Source: Saprospiraceae bacterium (GTDB lineage Bacteria > Bacteroidota > Bacteroidia > Chitinophagales > Saprospiraceae). Taken from it: a stretch of 64,000 nt of DNA. The position numbers and the translations under genes were made by a program. The first letter of the stretch is position 1. Each line of letters begins with the position of its first letter. The stretch is from assembly GCA_016710265.1 (NCBI GenBank), contig JADJJL010000007.1, forward strand, positions 186,001-250,000, in the 5' to 3' direction. Positions 8,112-17,365 of this stretch are shown here, piece after piece. The notes below the pieces were generated by a model, which worked only from the letters and a program-made list of their open reading frames with translations, did no database searches and had not been told where the DNA came from.

Positions 8112-9668
8112 CTACAATTTATTTGGTGAAGAAAATACTCTTTTCCAATTGACTCCTTCTTTTAACGAAGCATTTCTAAGGCTAAACCAAATGAGAATGG
8201 GCTTTCCTACGATATGGTCTTCTGGTACAAAGCCCCAAGCTCTTGAGTCTTCGGAATTTCGTCTATTGTCTCCCATTGCCCAATAGTAATTTTGCTTAAA
8301 AGTATAGGAATTGGTTTGCTCTCCATTAATAAAAATGGCTCCATCCTTTAGCTCAATTTGATTCCCTTCATAAACTGAAATTACTCTATCAAACATGGAT
8401 AAATTATCTGTGGTCAAATTCACTGATGCTCCAGCCTTTGGAATCCAAATAGGACCATAATTGTCAAAAGTCCAACCAGTTTGCCCCGGAGGAAAAACCT
8501 GATCATCTGTGGTTTCAAAAGGAGTTAATTCAATATCCGGACCCAAAGATTTTACCTTATTGTATTGTACCTCATCCAAATAAATAAGACCAGCTCTAAG
8601 GTTTGGATCATAAGTATTGATTCCCCATTCCGTCAGTTTTTTCATTTGAATATTTGTAGTACTAGACTTCATCAAGTAGGCATGTTGCAAATGGGTGGGA
8701 TTTTTAGCCATTTCGCCATTAATGTAAAGTTGTCTATTGATAATTTGTAGACTATCCCCTGGCATCCCAACACATCTTTTAATGTAGTGGTCCTTTTTAT
8801 CAATAGGTCTTACTCTTAATTCAGCTCCTTTACAATCTTGGGCAGCAAATGGATTGGATTTAAGCTGAAAAGCAGCCCAGGACCTTTCTCTACCAAGGTA
8901 AACACTGTCGCCCACTGGCCAATTAAAAACAAATGGATCATTTCTCTTAATATCTACCAATTTTGGAAGTCGCTTATATTCTAAACTTGGTTTTTTGAAA
9001 TATGATTCAGTTCCTAAACCTGGAATAGTATTGTGCAATAGCGGAAGCATCGCTATGGTCATTGGCATTCTCACACCATAATGTAATTTGGAAACAAATA
9101 AAAAGTCTCCCACTTTTAGCGTACCTTCCATAGAGGGAGTAGGAATCACATAAGCCTCCAGAATAAACATTCTTAACAAGGCAGCAGCGAAAACTGCAAA
9201 AATGATAGATTCGACCCATTCTCTCCAAGCAGATTTCGCATAAGGACTTTGAGATTTTAAGCGCGTTAGTTTGTTGGCATCATTATCTTTCTGAGCTAAA
9301 TTTAATGAATGCAAATATTCTCTCTCTTTTGTAACTGCAGGCTCAACGAAAATATCTTTGTCATTTTTTGCTATTAAAGTAAAACTGAGCGGTGCGTAAA
9401 TTACTGCTAAAGCAGAATCACCAAATGTCATTTTTCTAAAAGATCTCACCAAATCCACGGACATTCCAGCAAAAATGAAGACGTTTACGATCGGAACTAA
9501 AAGCCACAAAGCATGCCATGGAGATCTGCCTATCGCTTGGCACCATTCTGCGAAATTAACTCCTGGTATCCAAGCTTTAGCAGCAGGAATACCCATTTTA
9601 GGGAAAAGCCAGAATAAACTAAGGCAGAGTAATATATAACTGATAATCAGAAAAATAACTATAAACAT
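8112..9668 (-). CDS. lepB: Signal peptidase I, long Bacteroidota form
   Basis: 518 residues, far longer than the usual 200-330 of LepB. It removes signal peptides from Sec- and Tat-exported proteins at the outer face of the inner membrane. Two or three hydrophobic N-terminal segments (1-22, 50-70, 85-100) precede a membrane segment at 150-170. The catalytic serine is S179 in VIPTPSMEGTLKVGD and the lysine is K297 in YIKRCVGMPGD. The terminal box MGDNRRNSEDSRAWGFV lies near the C-terminus. Two inserts (about 200-290 and 330-430) separate the boxes. It heads a run with the propeller-like and metal-receptor genes. Confidence 0.93.
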   Translation of the reverse strand: MFIVIFLIISYILLCLSLFWLFPKMGIPAAKAWIPGVNFAEWCQAIGRSPWHALWLLVPIVNVFIFAGMSVDLVRSFRKMTFGDSALAVIYAPLSFTLIAKNDKDIFVEPAVTKEREYLHSLNLAQKDNDANKLTRLKSQSPYAKSAWREWVESIIFAVFAAALLRMFILEAYVIPTPSMEGTLKVGDFLFVSKLHYGVRMPMTIAMLPLLHNTIPGLGTESYFKKPSLEYKRLPKLVDIKRNDPFVFNWPVGDSVYLGRERSWAAFQLKSNPFAAQDCKGAELRVRPIDKKDHYIKRCVGMPGDSLQIINRQLYINGEMAKNPTHLQHAYLMKSSTTNIQMKKLTEWGINTYDPNLRAGLIYLDEVQYNKVKSLGPDIELTPFETTDDQVFPPGQTGWTFDNYGPIWIPKAGASVNLTTDNLSMFDRVISVYEGNQIELKDGAIFINGEQTNSYTFKQNYYWAMGDNRRNSEDSRAWGFVPEDHIVGKPILIWFSLRNASLKEGVNWKRVFSSPNKL

Positions 9669-9691
9669 TGAAATATAATTTTAATAAGGCG

Positions 9692-9724
9692 CAAAGATAC
9701 TTATTTTAAAATGGCCTTCCTCAA
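9692..9724 (-). promoter_or_regulatory. Putative promoter of lepB (TTG-N22-TATCTTTG)
   Basis: On the minus strand TATCTTTG (9699-9692) matches the TAnnTTTG -7 element and TTG (9724-9722) lies 22 bases upstream, at the long end of the usual spacing. It is 24 bases before the lepB ATG. Confidence 0.42.
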
Positions 9725-9774
9725 TAATTGGCCTTGCTTGATTAATCATTCTACAGAAGCATTAAAGTGATCGA

Positions 9775-10362
9775 CTAAACACAATCTTTCCTCTTCATTA
9801 AGGTCACTGATCCCGGTACAAACTCAGATAATTTAAGTTTACCCACTGAAATTCGAACAATTCTCAAAACTGGAAATCCCAAAGAAGCGCACATTTTTCT
9901 AATTTGTCTATTTTTACCTTCCACCAACTTAATTGAAATCCATCGATCCGCGATATTTAATCTAGTTCTGATGGGTGGATTTCTATCTGGAACAGGTGGC
10001 GCTTTTTTAAAAAATTGGACTTCTGCAGGCAAACAATTATATTTTTTCTTATCAATAGTAATTGAAACCCCTTCTGACATTTTTTGGATAAAGGATTTAT
10101 CAGGATTTCCTTCTACTTGCACCCAATACAGTTTTTCCATTTTTTCAATAGGGCGAAGTAATTCTGCATTTAGTGAAGGATCATTGGTCAAAATCAAAAG
10201 TCCTTCACTATCCTTATCCAATCGGCCTACTGGGTAAACGTCGGATGGAAAATGATACAATTCTTTCAAAGTTCTATCGTCGGCATTTTCCTTTGAAAAT
10301 TGAGACAATACTCCATATGGCTTATAAATCATAAAATAATCATATACTTTTTTTGTGGTCAT
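9775..10362 (-). CDS. rluE: rRNA pseudouridine synthase, RluE/RsuA family
   Basis: 195 residues. The family isomerises uridine to pseudouridine in rRNA. The catalytic motif GRLDKDSEGLLILTND is present, with D49 as the nucleophile. The N-terminal FMIYKPYGVLSQF and the C-terminal VEGKNRQIRKMCASLGFPV boxes are conserved. There is no N-terminal S4 domain, which fits the short RluE branch (23S rRNA U2457 in E. coli) better than RsuA or RluB. The exact target base is inferred. It is transcribed alone, or together with the large sortilin-type gene 25 bases upstream. Confidence 0.87.
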   Translation of the reverse strand: MTTKKVYDYFMIYKPYGVLSQFSKENADDRTLKELYHFPSDVYPVGRLDKDSEGLLILTNDPSLNAELLRPIEKMEKLYWVQVEGNPDKSFIQKMSEGVSITIDKKKYNCLPAEVQFFKKAPPVPDRNPPIRTRLNIADRWISIKLVEGKNRQIRKMCASLGFPVLRIVRISVGKLKLSEFVPGSVTLMKRKDCV

Positions 10363-10387
10363 AATGAAGTGTTGAATAGTTTTTAAA

Positions 10388-13300
10388 CTAATTAAATTTC
10401 AAAGGAATAAATACAGGAGATTGGGTCATAAATAATGCTTCGTTTAATTTCTTTAACTGATTCGATTTTAGATTAGCAAATTCCATTAATTTTTGATCAA
10501 TGTCATTGATTAATATTTCTGATAATTCTTCTGCCTGATCGGTTGGTGGAAATTGTTCTTGATTGTATAATGCAACTAGGTGAGCCAACTTATTGGTTAA
10601 TTTAATGGGAAAGTTAATTGGGTCCTGAACAGCTTTCATTTGTGTTTGGTACAATTCGTTTTCTATGAATGTTAAAATGCTATCAATTTCTAATTTTAAT
10701 TCCTTATTGTATTTTGGAATTGTATCCTGTCTTTTAAAATACTGATCCATTTGTGCGCGCAGATCTCTAATTTCCAAGATTGCCTTATGTGCTTCATCCA
10801 CTTTGTCTCTGCATTTTTTTAAAAAATTAAACCTTCTTAAAGCATCCTCGTCGCTAGAAGGAAATGCTAAGTGCCTTAATAATGAAATGCTATCTGAATA
10901 CAAGGTTTTGTCATTTTTTAAAACATGAATATTGTAATTCCCCGGAGGTGCTAGTGGTCCAGCCAATGATCCACCCCAAAGAATCATTCCTTCCACATTT
11001 TGTGCAGATGGATACTGGAATGGGATGAGGCTTAGATTTGAACCACTTTTTATGTCAATTTTTTCAAAATTCTTGATTTTTACATTGGATAATCGTGTAA
11101 TGGTATCTTTGGAATTAGAGGTAAGGTAAATTTGAAAAGTATCTTTTTCAAATATAGTATCTAAATAATAATACAACATCCATTCCGATGGATGATTGAT
11201 TCCAACTTTGTTTACCGATAAATCTTGTTTTCCTTTTATACTGTACGTTGGTTTAGGATGATGGAAATAGCTTTGATTTTTTTTAATACTATTTAAATCT
11301 CTCAATGGGGTCAAATCATCTATCATCCAAAGTCCTCTTCCTTGGGTTGAAACGACCATTGAATAATCCTTTAGTGCAATATCCGTAATAGGAACAATCG
11401 GTAAATTAATTTGCAATGAAAACCAATTTTTACCATCATCCTCAGAAAAATAAATGGCTCTTTCCGTTCCACAATAAAGGAGACCGGGTTTTACTCTATC
11501 AGCTCTAAGCACTCTTGTAAAATGTTCTTCAGAAATTCCTTTTATGATCTTAACCCAAGTTTTTCCAAAATCTTCTGTTTTAAAAAGGTAGGGTTTGTAA
11601 TCACCCGATTTATATGAAGTAACCGCGATATAACATCCACCCGGTTTAAATGGATCTGCTTCTACGCTGTTGACCATGGCCCAAGCTGGAAGGTTTGGCG
11701 GAGTTATATTGTCCCAATTTTTTCCACCATTCCTGCTAATATGTACTAAACCATCATCGGAACCTACCCATAAAACATCAGGGTCAGAAAAGGATTCAGC
11801 CATTGCAAAAATGGTACAGTAATATTCTACAGAAGTATTGTCTTTTGTAATTGGGCCACCGGAAGCCATCATTTTCGTACTGTCATTTCTGGTTAAATCT
11901 GGACTGAGTGTTTTCCAACTTTGACCTTCATCTTGCGATAGGTGTACATGATTTGAACAAACATAAAGTTTCTTAGGATCGTGTCTTGAAATCAGAATTG
12001 GAAAATTCCATTGAAATCTATATTTCAAATTTTTAGCGCCATGCCCAATTGGATTATCTGGCCAAACATGAATATTTCGGTTCCACTTTTTTTGATGATC
12101 ATATCGAGTGAGATAGCCTCCATAACTTCCGCCGTAAACGATTTCAGGATTTAGAGGATCCACAGCTATATGACCTGATTCACCTCCTGCTGTACTTTCC
12201 CAATCTGATTGACCAATGGAATTTCCAGTGGTGCGATGCGAAATTCTAATCGTACTATTGTCTTGTTGTGCCGCATAAATTCTGAAAGGAAAATGTTGAT
12301 CGCAAGTCACTCTATAAAATTGAGCAGTGGGCTGATTGTACAAACTAGACCAATTCATTCCACCATTGGTCGAAATTTGGCCACCACCATCGTTGGCCAG
12401 TATCATCCTTTGAGAATTTTCTGGATCTATCCATAAATCATGGTGATCCACATGCCCTGCTGAAATGGTTTTAAAAGTTTTTCCACCATCTGTGGATTTA
12501 TGAAAATATACATTTAATACATAAATGGAGTTGTGATCCAATGGATCCACCTGAATTCTTGAAAAATACCAAGCCCTTTGACGTAAATCTCGACTTTCAT
12601 TGACGCGAACCCATAGATCTCCACCATTTTCGGTTTTATACAATCCTCCATCAACATGTTCAATTAAACTAAACATTACATCAGGATTGGTAGGACTAAT
12701 TGTGATGGTACTTATTCCCCAAAGGCCCGATGGCAAGCCATTTTTACCCTTTAACGCTGTCCAATTTTCACCTCCATCCTTGCTCATCCAAAGATTTCCT
12801 TCAGGACCTCCGCTGGTAAGTGAATAAGGTGTACGTCTGATATTCCAACTAGATGCATATAAAACATTGGGAAGGGTAGGGTGAATGATTAATTCAACCA
12901 CACCAGCTGAATCACTTGGAAATAATATTTTGCTCCATGTCTCTCCACCATTGGTGGTTTTATATACCCCTCTATCCGGATGATTTTTAAAAAGATCGCC
13001 CATAGCGGCTACGTAAACTAAGTTGGGATCTTTGGGATGAATTCTGATTCTGCTGATATGGCGGGTATTGGGAAGACCTTTAAAAGTCCATGATTTTCCT
13101 GCATCAATTGACTTCCAAATTCCTTGCCCAGGCGACACATTGCCGCGGACGGTTTCTTCCCCTGTACCTGCCCACACTTGATTGGGATCTGCCGTAGAAA
13201 CAGCAATAGCGCCAATAGACCCACCAAAATATCCATCAGAAATATTATTCCATTGTACTCCTCCATCTTTTGTAAGCCAAACACCACCACCGGTTGTCCC

Positions 13301-13501
13301 CATATAATATTTGTCTTTTTGTCCAATTACACCAGTAACTGCACAAGATCTTCCTCCACGAAATGGTCCTAAATGTCTCCATTTTAGAGCTTCGATGGTT
13401 TGAAAATTTGAATGTTGATTTTGACAAAATCCAGATTCAAAAACAAGGGTTAATGTAAAAAGACAAAACAACTTTATGAAATTCGGAGAATTCATCCACA
13501 T
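10388..13501 (-). CDS. Large secreted sortilin/BNR-repeat (VPS10-like) protein
   Basis: 1037 residues with an N-terminal signal peptide (cleaved near FCQN, residues 24-27). IEALKWRHLGPFRGGRSCAV is typical of the Bacteroidota proteins annotated as 'glycosyl hydrolase' or sortilin-like. Many Asp-box/BNR repeats (S-x-D-x-G-x-x-W) follow, for example TKDGGVQWN, SIDAGKSW, TTNGGETW, SKDGGENW, SEDDGKNW, over about residues 75-700, consistent with a ten-bladed VPS10-like propeller. The C-terminal 300 residues include an alpha-helical stretch and no T9SS sorting domain was recognised. The glycosidase label is only by homology; the true activity is unknown. Translation may begin at ATG 13501 or at the second ATG at 13495. 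Confidence 0.82.
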   Translation of the reverse strand: MWMNSPNFIKLFCLFTLTLVFESGFCQNQHSNFQTIEALKWRHLGPFRGGRSCAVTGVIGQKDKYYMGTTGGGVWLTKDGGVQWNNISDGYFGGSIGAIAVSTADPNQVWAGTGEETVRGNVSPGQGIWKSIDAGKSWTFKGLPNTRHISRIRIHPKDPNLVYVAAMGDLFKNHPDRGVYKTTNGGETWSKILFPSDSAGVVELIIHPTLPNVLYASSWNIRRTPYSLTSGGPEGNLWMSKDGGENWTALKGKNGLPSGLWGISTITISPTNPDVMFSLIEHVDGGLYKTENGGDLWVRVNESRDLRQRAWYFSRIQVDPLDHNSIYVLNVYFHKSTDGGKTFKTISAGHVDHHDLWIDPENSQRMILANDGGGQISTNGGMNWSSLYNQPTAQFYRVTCDQHFPFRIYAAQQDNSTIRISHRTTGNSIGQSDWESTAGGESGHIAVDPLNPEIVYGGSYGGYLTRYDHQKKWNRNIHVWPDNPIGHGAKNLKYRFQWNFPILISRHDPKKLYVCSNHVHLSQDEGQSWKTLSPDLTRNDSTKMMASGGPITKDNTSVEYYCTIFAMAESFSDPDVLWVGSDDGLVHISRNGGKNWDNITPPNLPAWAMVNSVEADPFKPGGCYIAVTSYKSGDYKPYLFKTEDFGKTWVKIIKGISEEHFTRVLRADRVKPGLLYCGTERAIYFSEDDGKNWFSLQINLPIVPITDIALKDYSMVVSTQGRGLWMIDDLTPLRDLNSIKKNQSYFHHPKPTYSIKGKQDLSVNKVGINHPSEWMLYYYLDTIFEKDTFQIYLTSNSKDTITRLSNVKIKNFEKIDIKSGSNLSLIPFQYPSAQNVEGMILWGGSLAGPLAPPGNYNIHVLKNDKTLYSDSISLLRHLAFPSSDEDALRRFNFLKKCRDKVDEAHKAILEIRDLRAQMDQYFKRQDTIPKYNKELKLEIDSILTFIENELYQTQMKAVQDPINFPIKLTNKLAHLVALYNQEQFPPTDQAEELSEILINDIDQKLMEFANLKSNQLKKLNEALFMTQSPVFIPLKFN

Positions 13502-13642
13502 AAATTTGGAGCGAAATTAGAACAATTCCAATGAAACCTTATTCCACAAAAGAATACCCACTGTATCATACTGATTTTCAATATTTTAAAAATGAATTGG
13601 CGATCCAAATCCATACTGAGGTCTTCATTTGAAATATAGTCT

Positions 13643-13650
13643 TAATTTTG
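13643..13650 (+). promoter_or_regulatory. Putative -7 promoter element (TAATTTTG) of dusB
   Basis: TAATTTTG ends 7 bases before the dusB ATG at 13658, so the transcript would be leaderless or nearly so. No TTG was seen at the -33 distance. Confidence 0.35.
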
Positions 13651-13657
13651 CATCTTC

Positions 13658-14668
13658 ATGAGTCATAAAATAAAAATAGGAACCGTCCAATTGCCTGAAT
13701 TTCCATTGATTCTGGCTCCCATGGAGGACGTCAGTGATCCACCTTTCCGTGCTTTGTGCAAGCAAAATGGTTGTGACTTAATGTACACCGAATTTATTTC
13801 TGTTGAAGGCTTAATACGAGACGCTGAAAAAAGTGTCAAAAAATTAGACATCAACAACGAAGAGCGACCGATTGGCATTCAAATATTTGGAGCAGAGTAC
13901 GCATCCATGATGAAAGCCGCAGAAATTATTGAGGAAGCACAGCCGGATATTTTAGATATTAATTATGGCTGTCCGGTGCAAAAAGTAGTTTGTAAACTAG
14001 CTGGAGCAGGCATTCTAAAGGATGTAGATAAAATGGTTTCATTGACGGAAGCTGTGGTCAAATCCACTTCTTTACCAGTCACTGTAAAAACCAGATTAGG
14101 ATGGGATGAAAGCAGCATTCGAATTGTAGAAGTCGCAGAAAGATTGCAAGATATTGGAATTAAAGCTTTGTCAATTCACGCCAGAACTCGGAGTCAAATG
14201 TATAAAGGACATTCAGATTGGTCCTGGATTGCTAAAGTGAAAGAGAATCCAAGAATAAAGATTCCAATTTTTGGGAATGGAGACATTGATACACCTCAAA
14301 AAGCTTTGGAATACAAAAACAAATATGGGGTGGATGGGATCATGATTGGTAGAGCCAGCATTGGTTATCCCTGGATCTTTAGAGAAATAAAGCATTATTT
14401 CGAAACAGGAAACACAATAGATCCTCCCACTTTTGAAGAAAGAATCTTGGCTGTACAACAGCATCTAACCAATTCCATTGAATGGAAAGGGGAGAAGCTT
14501 GGTGTATTGGAAATGAGAAGACACTACACCAATTATTTTAAAGGATTTCCGGGAGTGAAAGATTTTAGAACCAAACTGGTGACAGAAATGGAACCTTCCA
14601 CCATTTATTCCATACTTAATGAAATGAATTATATTTATCAACATCAAAATGCAGAAGTCGTATTATGA
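13658..14668 (+). CDS. dusB: tRNA-dihydrouridine synthase
   Basis: 336 residues. It is an FMN-dependent reductase that converts uridines in the tRNA D-loop to dihydrouridine. PLILAPMEDVSDPPFR is the N-terminal TIM-barrel box, and the catalytic cysteine is C105 in DINYGCPVQKV. LSIHARTRSQMYKG, GNGDID and DGIMIGRASIG are the FMN- and tRNA-binding boxes. The length and VQKV motif fit DusB. The stop codon overlaps the start of the CCA-adding enzyme gene (ATGATG at 14665), so the two tRNA-maturation genes are translationally coupled. Confidence 0.95.
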   Translation: MSHKIKIGTVQLPEFPLILAPMEDVSDPPFRALCKQNGCDLMYTEFISVEGLIRDAEKSVKKLDINNEERPIGIQIFGAEYASMMKAAEIIEEAQPDILDINYGCPVQKVVCKLAGAGILKDVDKMVSLTEAVVKSTSLPVTVKTRLGWDESSIRIVEVAERLQDIGIKALSIHARTRSQMYKGHSDWSWIAKVKENPRIKIPIFGNGDIDTPQKALEYKNKYGVDGIMIGRASIGYPWIFREIKHYFETGNTIDPPTFEERILAVQQHLTNSIEWKGEKLGVLEMRRHYTNYFKGFPGVKDFRTKLVTEMEPSTIYSILNEMNYIYQHQNAEVVL

Positions 14669-16104
14669 TGTTTAATAGTGGACTATATACCCTTGAGCCA
14701 AGAGAAAAAAAAATACTAACCATCATCTCTGAAAAAGGTAAAGCATTAAAGTTGCCATTGTACGCGGTTGGTGGATTTGTTAGAGATAAATTACTTGGTC
14801 GACCTTGCAAAGACATTGATATCGTTTGTCAAGGGGATGGAATTCAACTCGCGCAGGAGGTAGCTTCGGCTTTTAGGCCCACTCCGTCTGTGAATATTTT
14901 TGAACGATTTGGTACAGCCATGATTAAACATGGTGATTTGGAAATAGAATTTGTAGGAGCTCGAAAAGAATCCTATAAACATGAATCCAGGAAACCAATT
15001 ATTTCTCCGGGAACCATTGAAGATGATCAATTGAGAAGAGATTTTACGATCAACACCATTTCGATCAGTTTAAATGAAGAAGATTTTGGAAATATCATAG
15101 ACCCCTTTAATGGTTTGGAAGATTTAGAGCGAAGAATTATTAGAACACCGACCGATCCAGACATTACATTTTCGGACGATCCCTTAAGAATGTTGAGGGC
15201 AATCCGTTTTTCATCACAACTTGGCTTTGAAATAGATCAGGTTTCCTGGGAAGGAATTATTCGCAATGCAGACCGACTTAAAATTGTTTCCAAGGAAAGG
15301 ATCAGTGCTGAATTAGATAAAATTATATTAAGTGAAGTGCCTTCGAAAGGGTTCGATCTATTGTACAAATCTGGTCTTTTGAGAATTTTCTTTCCTGAAT
15401 TATGCCTATTGCAAGGTGTCGCTTACCAGGACGGCAAAGGACACAAGGACAATTTTTATCATACCCTTCAAGTTCTAGACAACTTATCACAACAAACAGA
15501 TCAGCTTTACTTGAGGTGGGCCGCCATTTTACACGACATTGCCAAACCACAAACCAAGAGATACGATGCTGAAGTGGGCTGGACCTTTCACGGACATGAA
15601 GCATTAGGAGCAGCCATGGTTCCGAGAATTTTTAAGAATCTGCGAATGCCATTGGACGCCAAAATGAAGTATGTTCAGAAATTGGTTCGTTTGCATCTTA
15701 GGCCCATTGCTTTAACTCAAGAACAGATTACTGATTCTGCATTGAGGAGATTGTTGTTTGATGCAGGTGAAGATTTGGAAGATCTGTTGATGTTGTGCGA
15801 AGCAGATATTACTTCTAAAAATCCTGATAAAGTCAAGAAATTTTTAAACAACTATGTCATCGTCCGACAAAAGCTACAAGAGGTAGAAGAAAAAGACAAG
15901 ATCAGAGCCTGGCAACCACCTATCAGCGGAGAAAAGATCATGGAAATTTATGGTTTGGCTCCGTGTAAAGAAGTGGGCATTATCAAGAATGCCATCAGGG
16001 AAGCAATACTAGAAGGAGAAATTCCCAATCAATTGGAAGATGCGATGGGTTTGATGGAAAAAATCGCAAGCGAACTAAATTTAAAAAAAGTACAACTTAC
16101 TTAA
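14665..16104 (+). CDS. cca: CCA tRNA nucleotidyltransferase with HD domain
   Basis: 479 residues. It adds or repairs the 3' CCA of tRNA; the tRNA-Arg in this window lacks an encoded CCA. The class II nucleotidyltransferase head shows AVGGFVRDKLLGRPCKDIDI with the metal ligands D50 and D52, then RRDFTINTISI and DPLRMLRAIRFSSQLGF. An HD phosphohydrolase domain follows (WAAILHDIAKPQTKR, H290-D291). The start overlaps the dusB stop by 4 bases; the second Met codon at 14668 is an alternative. It converges with the next minus-strand gene, overlapping its end by 8 bases. Confidence 0.95.
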   Translation: MMFNSGLYTLEPREKKILTIISEKGKALKLPLYAVGGFVRDKLLGRPCKDIDIVCQGDGIQLAQEVASAFRPTPSVNIFERFGTAMIKHGDLEIEFVGARKESYKHESRKPIISPGTIEDDQLRRDFTINTISISLNEEDFGNIIDPFNGLEDLERRIIRTPTDPDITFSDDPLRMLRAIRFSSQLGFEIDQVSWEGIIRNADRLKIVSKERISAELDKIILSEVPSKGFDLLYKSGLLRIFFPELCLLQGVAYQDGKGHKDNFYHTLQVLDNLSQQTDQLYLRWAAILHDIAKPQTKRYDAEVGWTFHGHEALGAAMVPRIFKNLRMPLDAKMKYVQKLVRLHLRPIALTQEQITDSALRRLLFDAGEDLEDLLMLCEADITSKNPDKVKKFLNNYVIVRQKLQEVEEKDKIRAWQPPISGEKIMEIYGLAPCKEVGIIKNAIREAILEGEIPNQLEDAMGLMEKIASELNLKKVQLT

Positions 16105-16468
16105 AGATTTCACCGAATTTAACTGAGCTATTTTGTTTGTTAACGGAGAATCCAAAGCCGTAACCTTTGTTGACAAAATTTGTGCTGGATTGCACTTTTT
16201 TACCTCCATATATAATTTCAAAAGACAATTTGGACAAGGCTGAACCATCGTAAGCCACATCAAAATGTCGTAATTCAATGTTATGTGATTTTACAACTGC
16301 AGTAATCGAATCCAGTAATTGCGGACTCATCGCTCGGCCATACTCCAATTCGACTTTTTGCTCCGTCACTTCAAATCGATATGGTTTATATTCAAAACGA
16401 CAGGCATAAATACTCAAAAAGAGTAAAACAAAATATGAAACTCCTTTAATGAAATTATTTGGAGTCAT
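16097..16468 (-). CDS. Small predicted lipoprotein, unknown function
   Basis: 123 residues. A hydrophobic N-terminus (VSYFVLLFLSIYAC) ends in a possible lipobox cysteine at about residue 23, followed by a beta-rich domain of about 100 residues. No family was recognised. The start overlaps the end of the upstream helical protein gene by 14 bases, so the pair is translationally coupled. Membrane anchoring is inferred only from the lipobox-like end. Confidence 0.6.
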   Translation of the reverse strand: MTPNNFIKGVSYFVLLFLSIYACRFEYKPYRFEVTEQKVELEYGRAMSPQLLDSITAVVKSHNIELRHFDVAYDGSALSKLSFEIIYGGKKVQSSTNFVNKGYGFGFSVNKQNSSVKFGEIFK

Positions 16469-17039
16469 CTTCTTGAGGCAGATCTAAAGTAGGTTTTGCT
16501 GGGGTAGGAGGGGTCTCTTGAACCGGAGTAACTTGATCAGCTTCATCTTCCTGTTTCAAATAATTCTCAGCCTTTTCAAAAAAACCTTCATGCTTTTGTG
16601 ACACAGGTTCTCCAAAATCTGGCGCTTTATCAGAAAAGCCATCCTGATCTGCGTCCTTGGATTTTTCAACAGTTTCTTCATTCTTGCCATGCTCGATGGT
16701 TTTATCCACCAAATCATTGAGTTTTTGCAAAGCTTCGTTGGCTTTATTTTTTAGATTTTCTCTGACTTCTTTTGTTTCGTCGTCTAATACCTGCCACTTT
16801 TCTTTCAGATTCTCAATGACCTCTTTACCCTGAGTAACTACTTCATCACGAGTATCTTCCAGAAAGTCTTTTGCTTTTTCCACAAAAGGAGTCTCCTCAA
16901 TCTGAGTTTTTTGCTCTTCATAATTCCAGACTCCCTGTGGTTGTGAAGGCTTTCTATAATCATCCTTCATTGGAGCAGAATCCACATAAGTTTCTTCCTT
17001 CTTGACCAATTTTGACTTTAACCAGCTAAAAACTCCCAT
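16455..17039 (-). CDS. Acidic/lysine-rich helical protein of unknown function
   Basis: 194 residues from ATG 17039. A longer frame opens at 17123, but a TATATTTG promoter element lies at 17056-17063, inside that extension, so the shorter start MGVFSWLKSKLVKKEE is preferred. The protein is highly charged and mostly helical: EKAKDFLEDTRDEVVTQGKE and ENLKNKANEALQKLNDLVDK resemble YtxH or apolipoprotein-like amphipathic repeats. A DADQDGFSD motif could bind calcium. The C-terminus is rich in proline and acidic residues. No signal peptide is visible. The function is unknown; it is coupled to the lipoprotein gene downstream. Confidence 0.65.
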   Translation of the reverse strand: MGVFSWLKSKLVKKEETYVDSAPMKDDYRKPSQPQGVWNYEEQKTQIEETPFVEKAKDFLEDTRDEVVTQGKEVIENLKEKWQVLDDETKEVRENLKNKANEALQKLNDLVDKTIEHGKNEETVEKSKDADQDGFSDKAPDFGEPVSQKHEGFFEKAENYLKQEDEADQVTPVQETPPTPAKPTLDLPQEDDSK

Positions 17040-17055
17040 TTGATTTAATTTGAAG

Positions 17056-17063
17056 CAAATATA
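17056..17063 (-). promoter_or_regulatory. Putative -7 promoter element (TATATTTG)
   Basis: TATATTTG on the minus strand is a perfect TAnnTTTG match, 16 bases before the ATG at 17039. It supports that start over 17123. No clear -33 TTG was found. Confidence 0.42.
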
Positions 17064-17365
17064 AGAGAATACAGAGATTTCTGAATACTTAATTAGGATG
17101 ATGGACCAAAATCTATTCTCCATCTTTAGAAATTTCAGCTATTGGAAGTTCAGTAATTGAAACTGTATCAATATTTAATGAAGCTGTTTTAATAATGTTT
17201 GAGGAGTTGATTGAGAGAAGCTCACTAGACCAGGTTCCCTATGAGCTTTGTTGGAAGCAGGATCAAACGCTAGGTCTGGTTAAATTTTTAAGATATTGTT
17301 ACGGATAATTTGTCTATATTTTTGTCCCATAATTTATATTATGTTAACTTAAAAAGCGAGATAGC
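17064..17365. other. Intergenic region of about 300 bases with no convincing gene
   Basis: The stretch between the helical-protein gene promoter and the exonuclease gene holds no recognisable RNA or repeat. A 37-codon plus-strand frame at 17195-17308 (MFEELIERSSLDQVPYELCW...) is GC-richer than its surroundings and ends in TAA. It may be a gene remnant, but nothing supports its expression. Confidence 0.4.

Noticed and set aside
13018..13427. Minus-strand short frames within the sortilin-type gene
   Set aside because: Out-of-frame readings of the same Asp-box repeats; the main frame is intact there.
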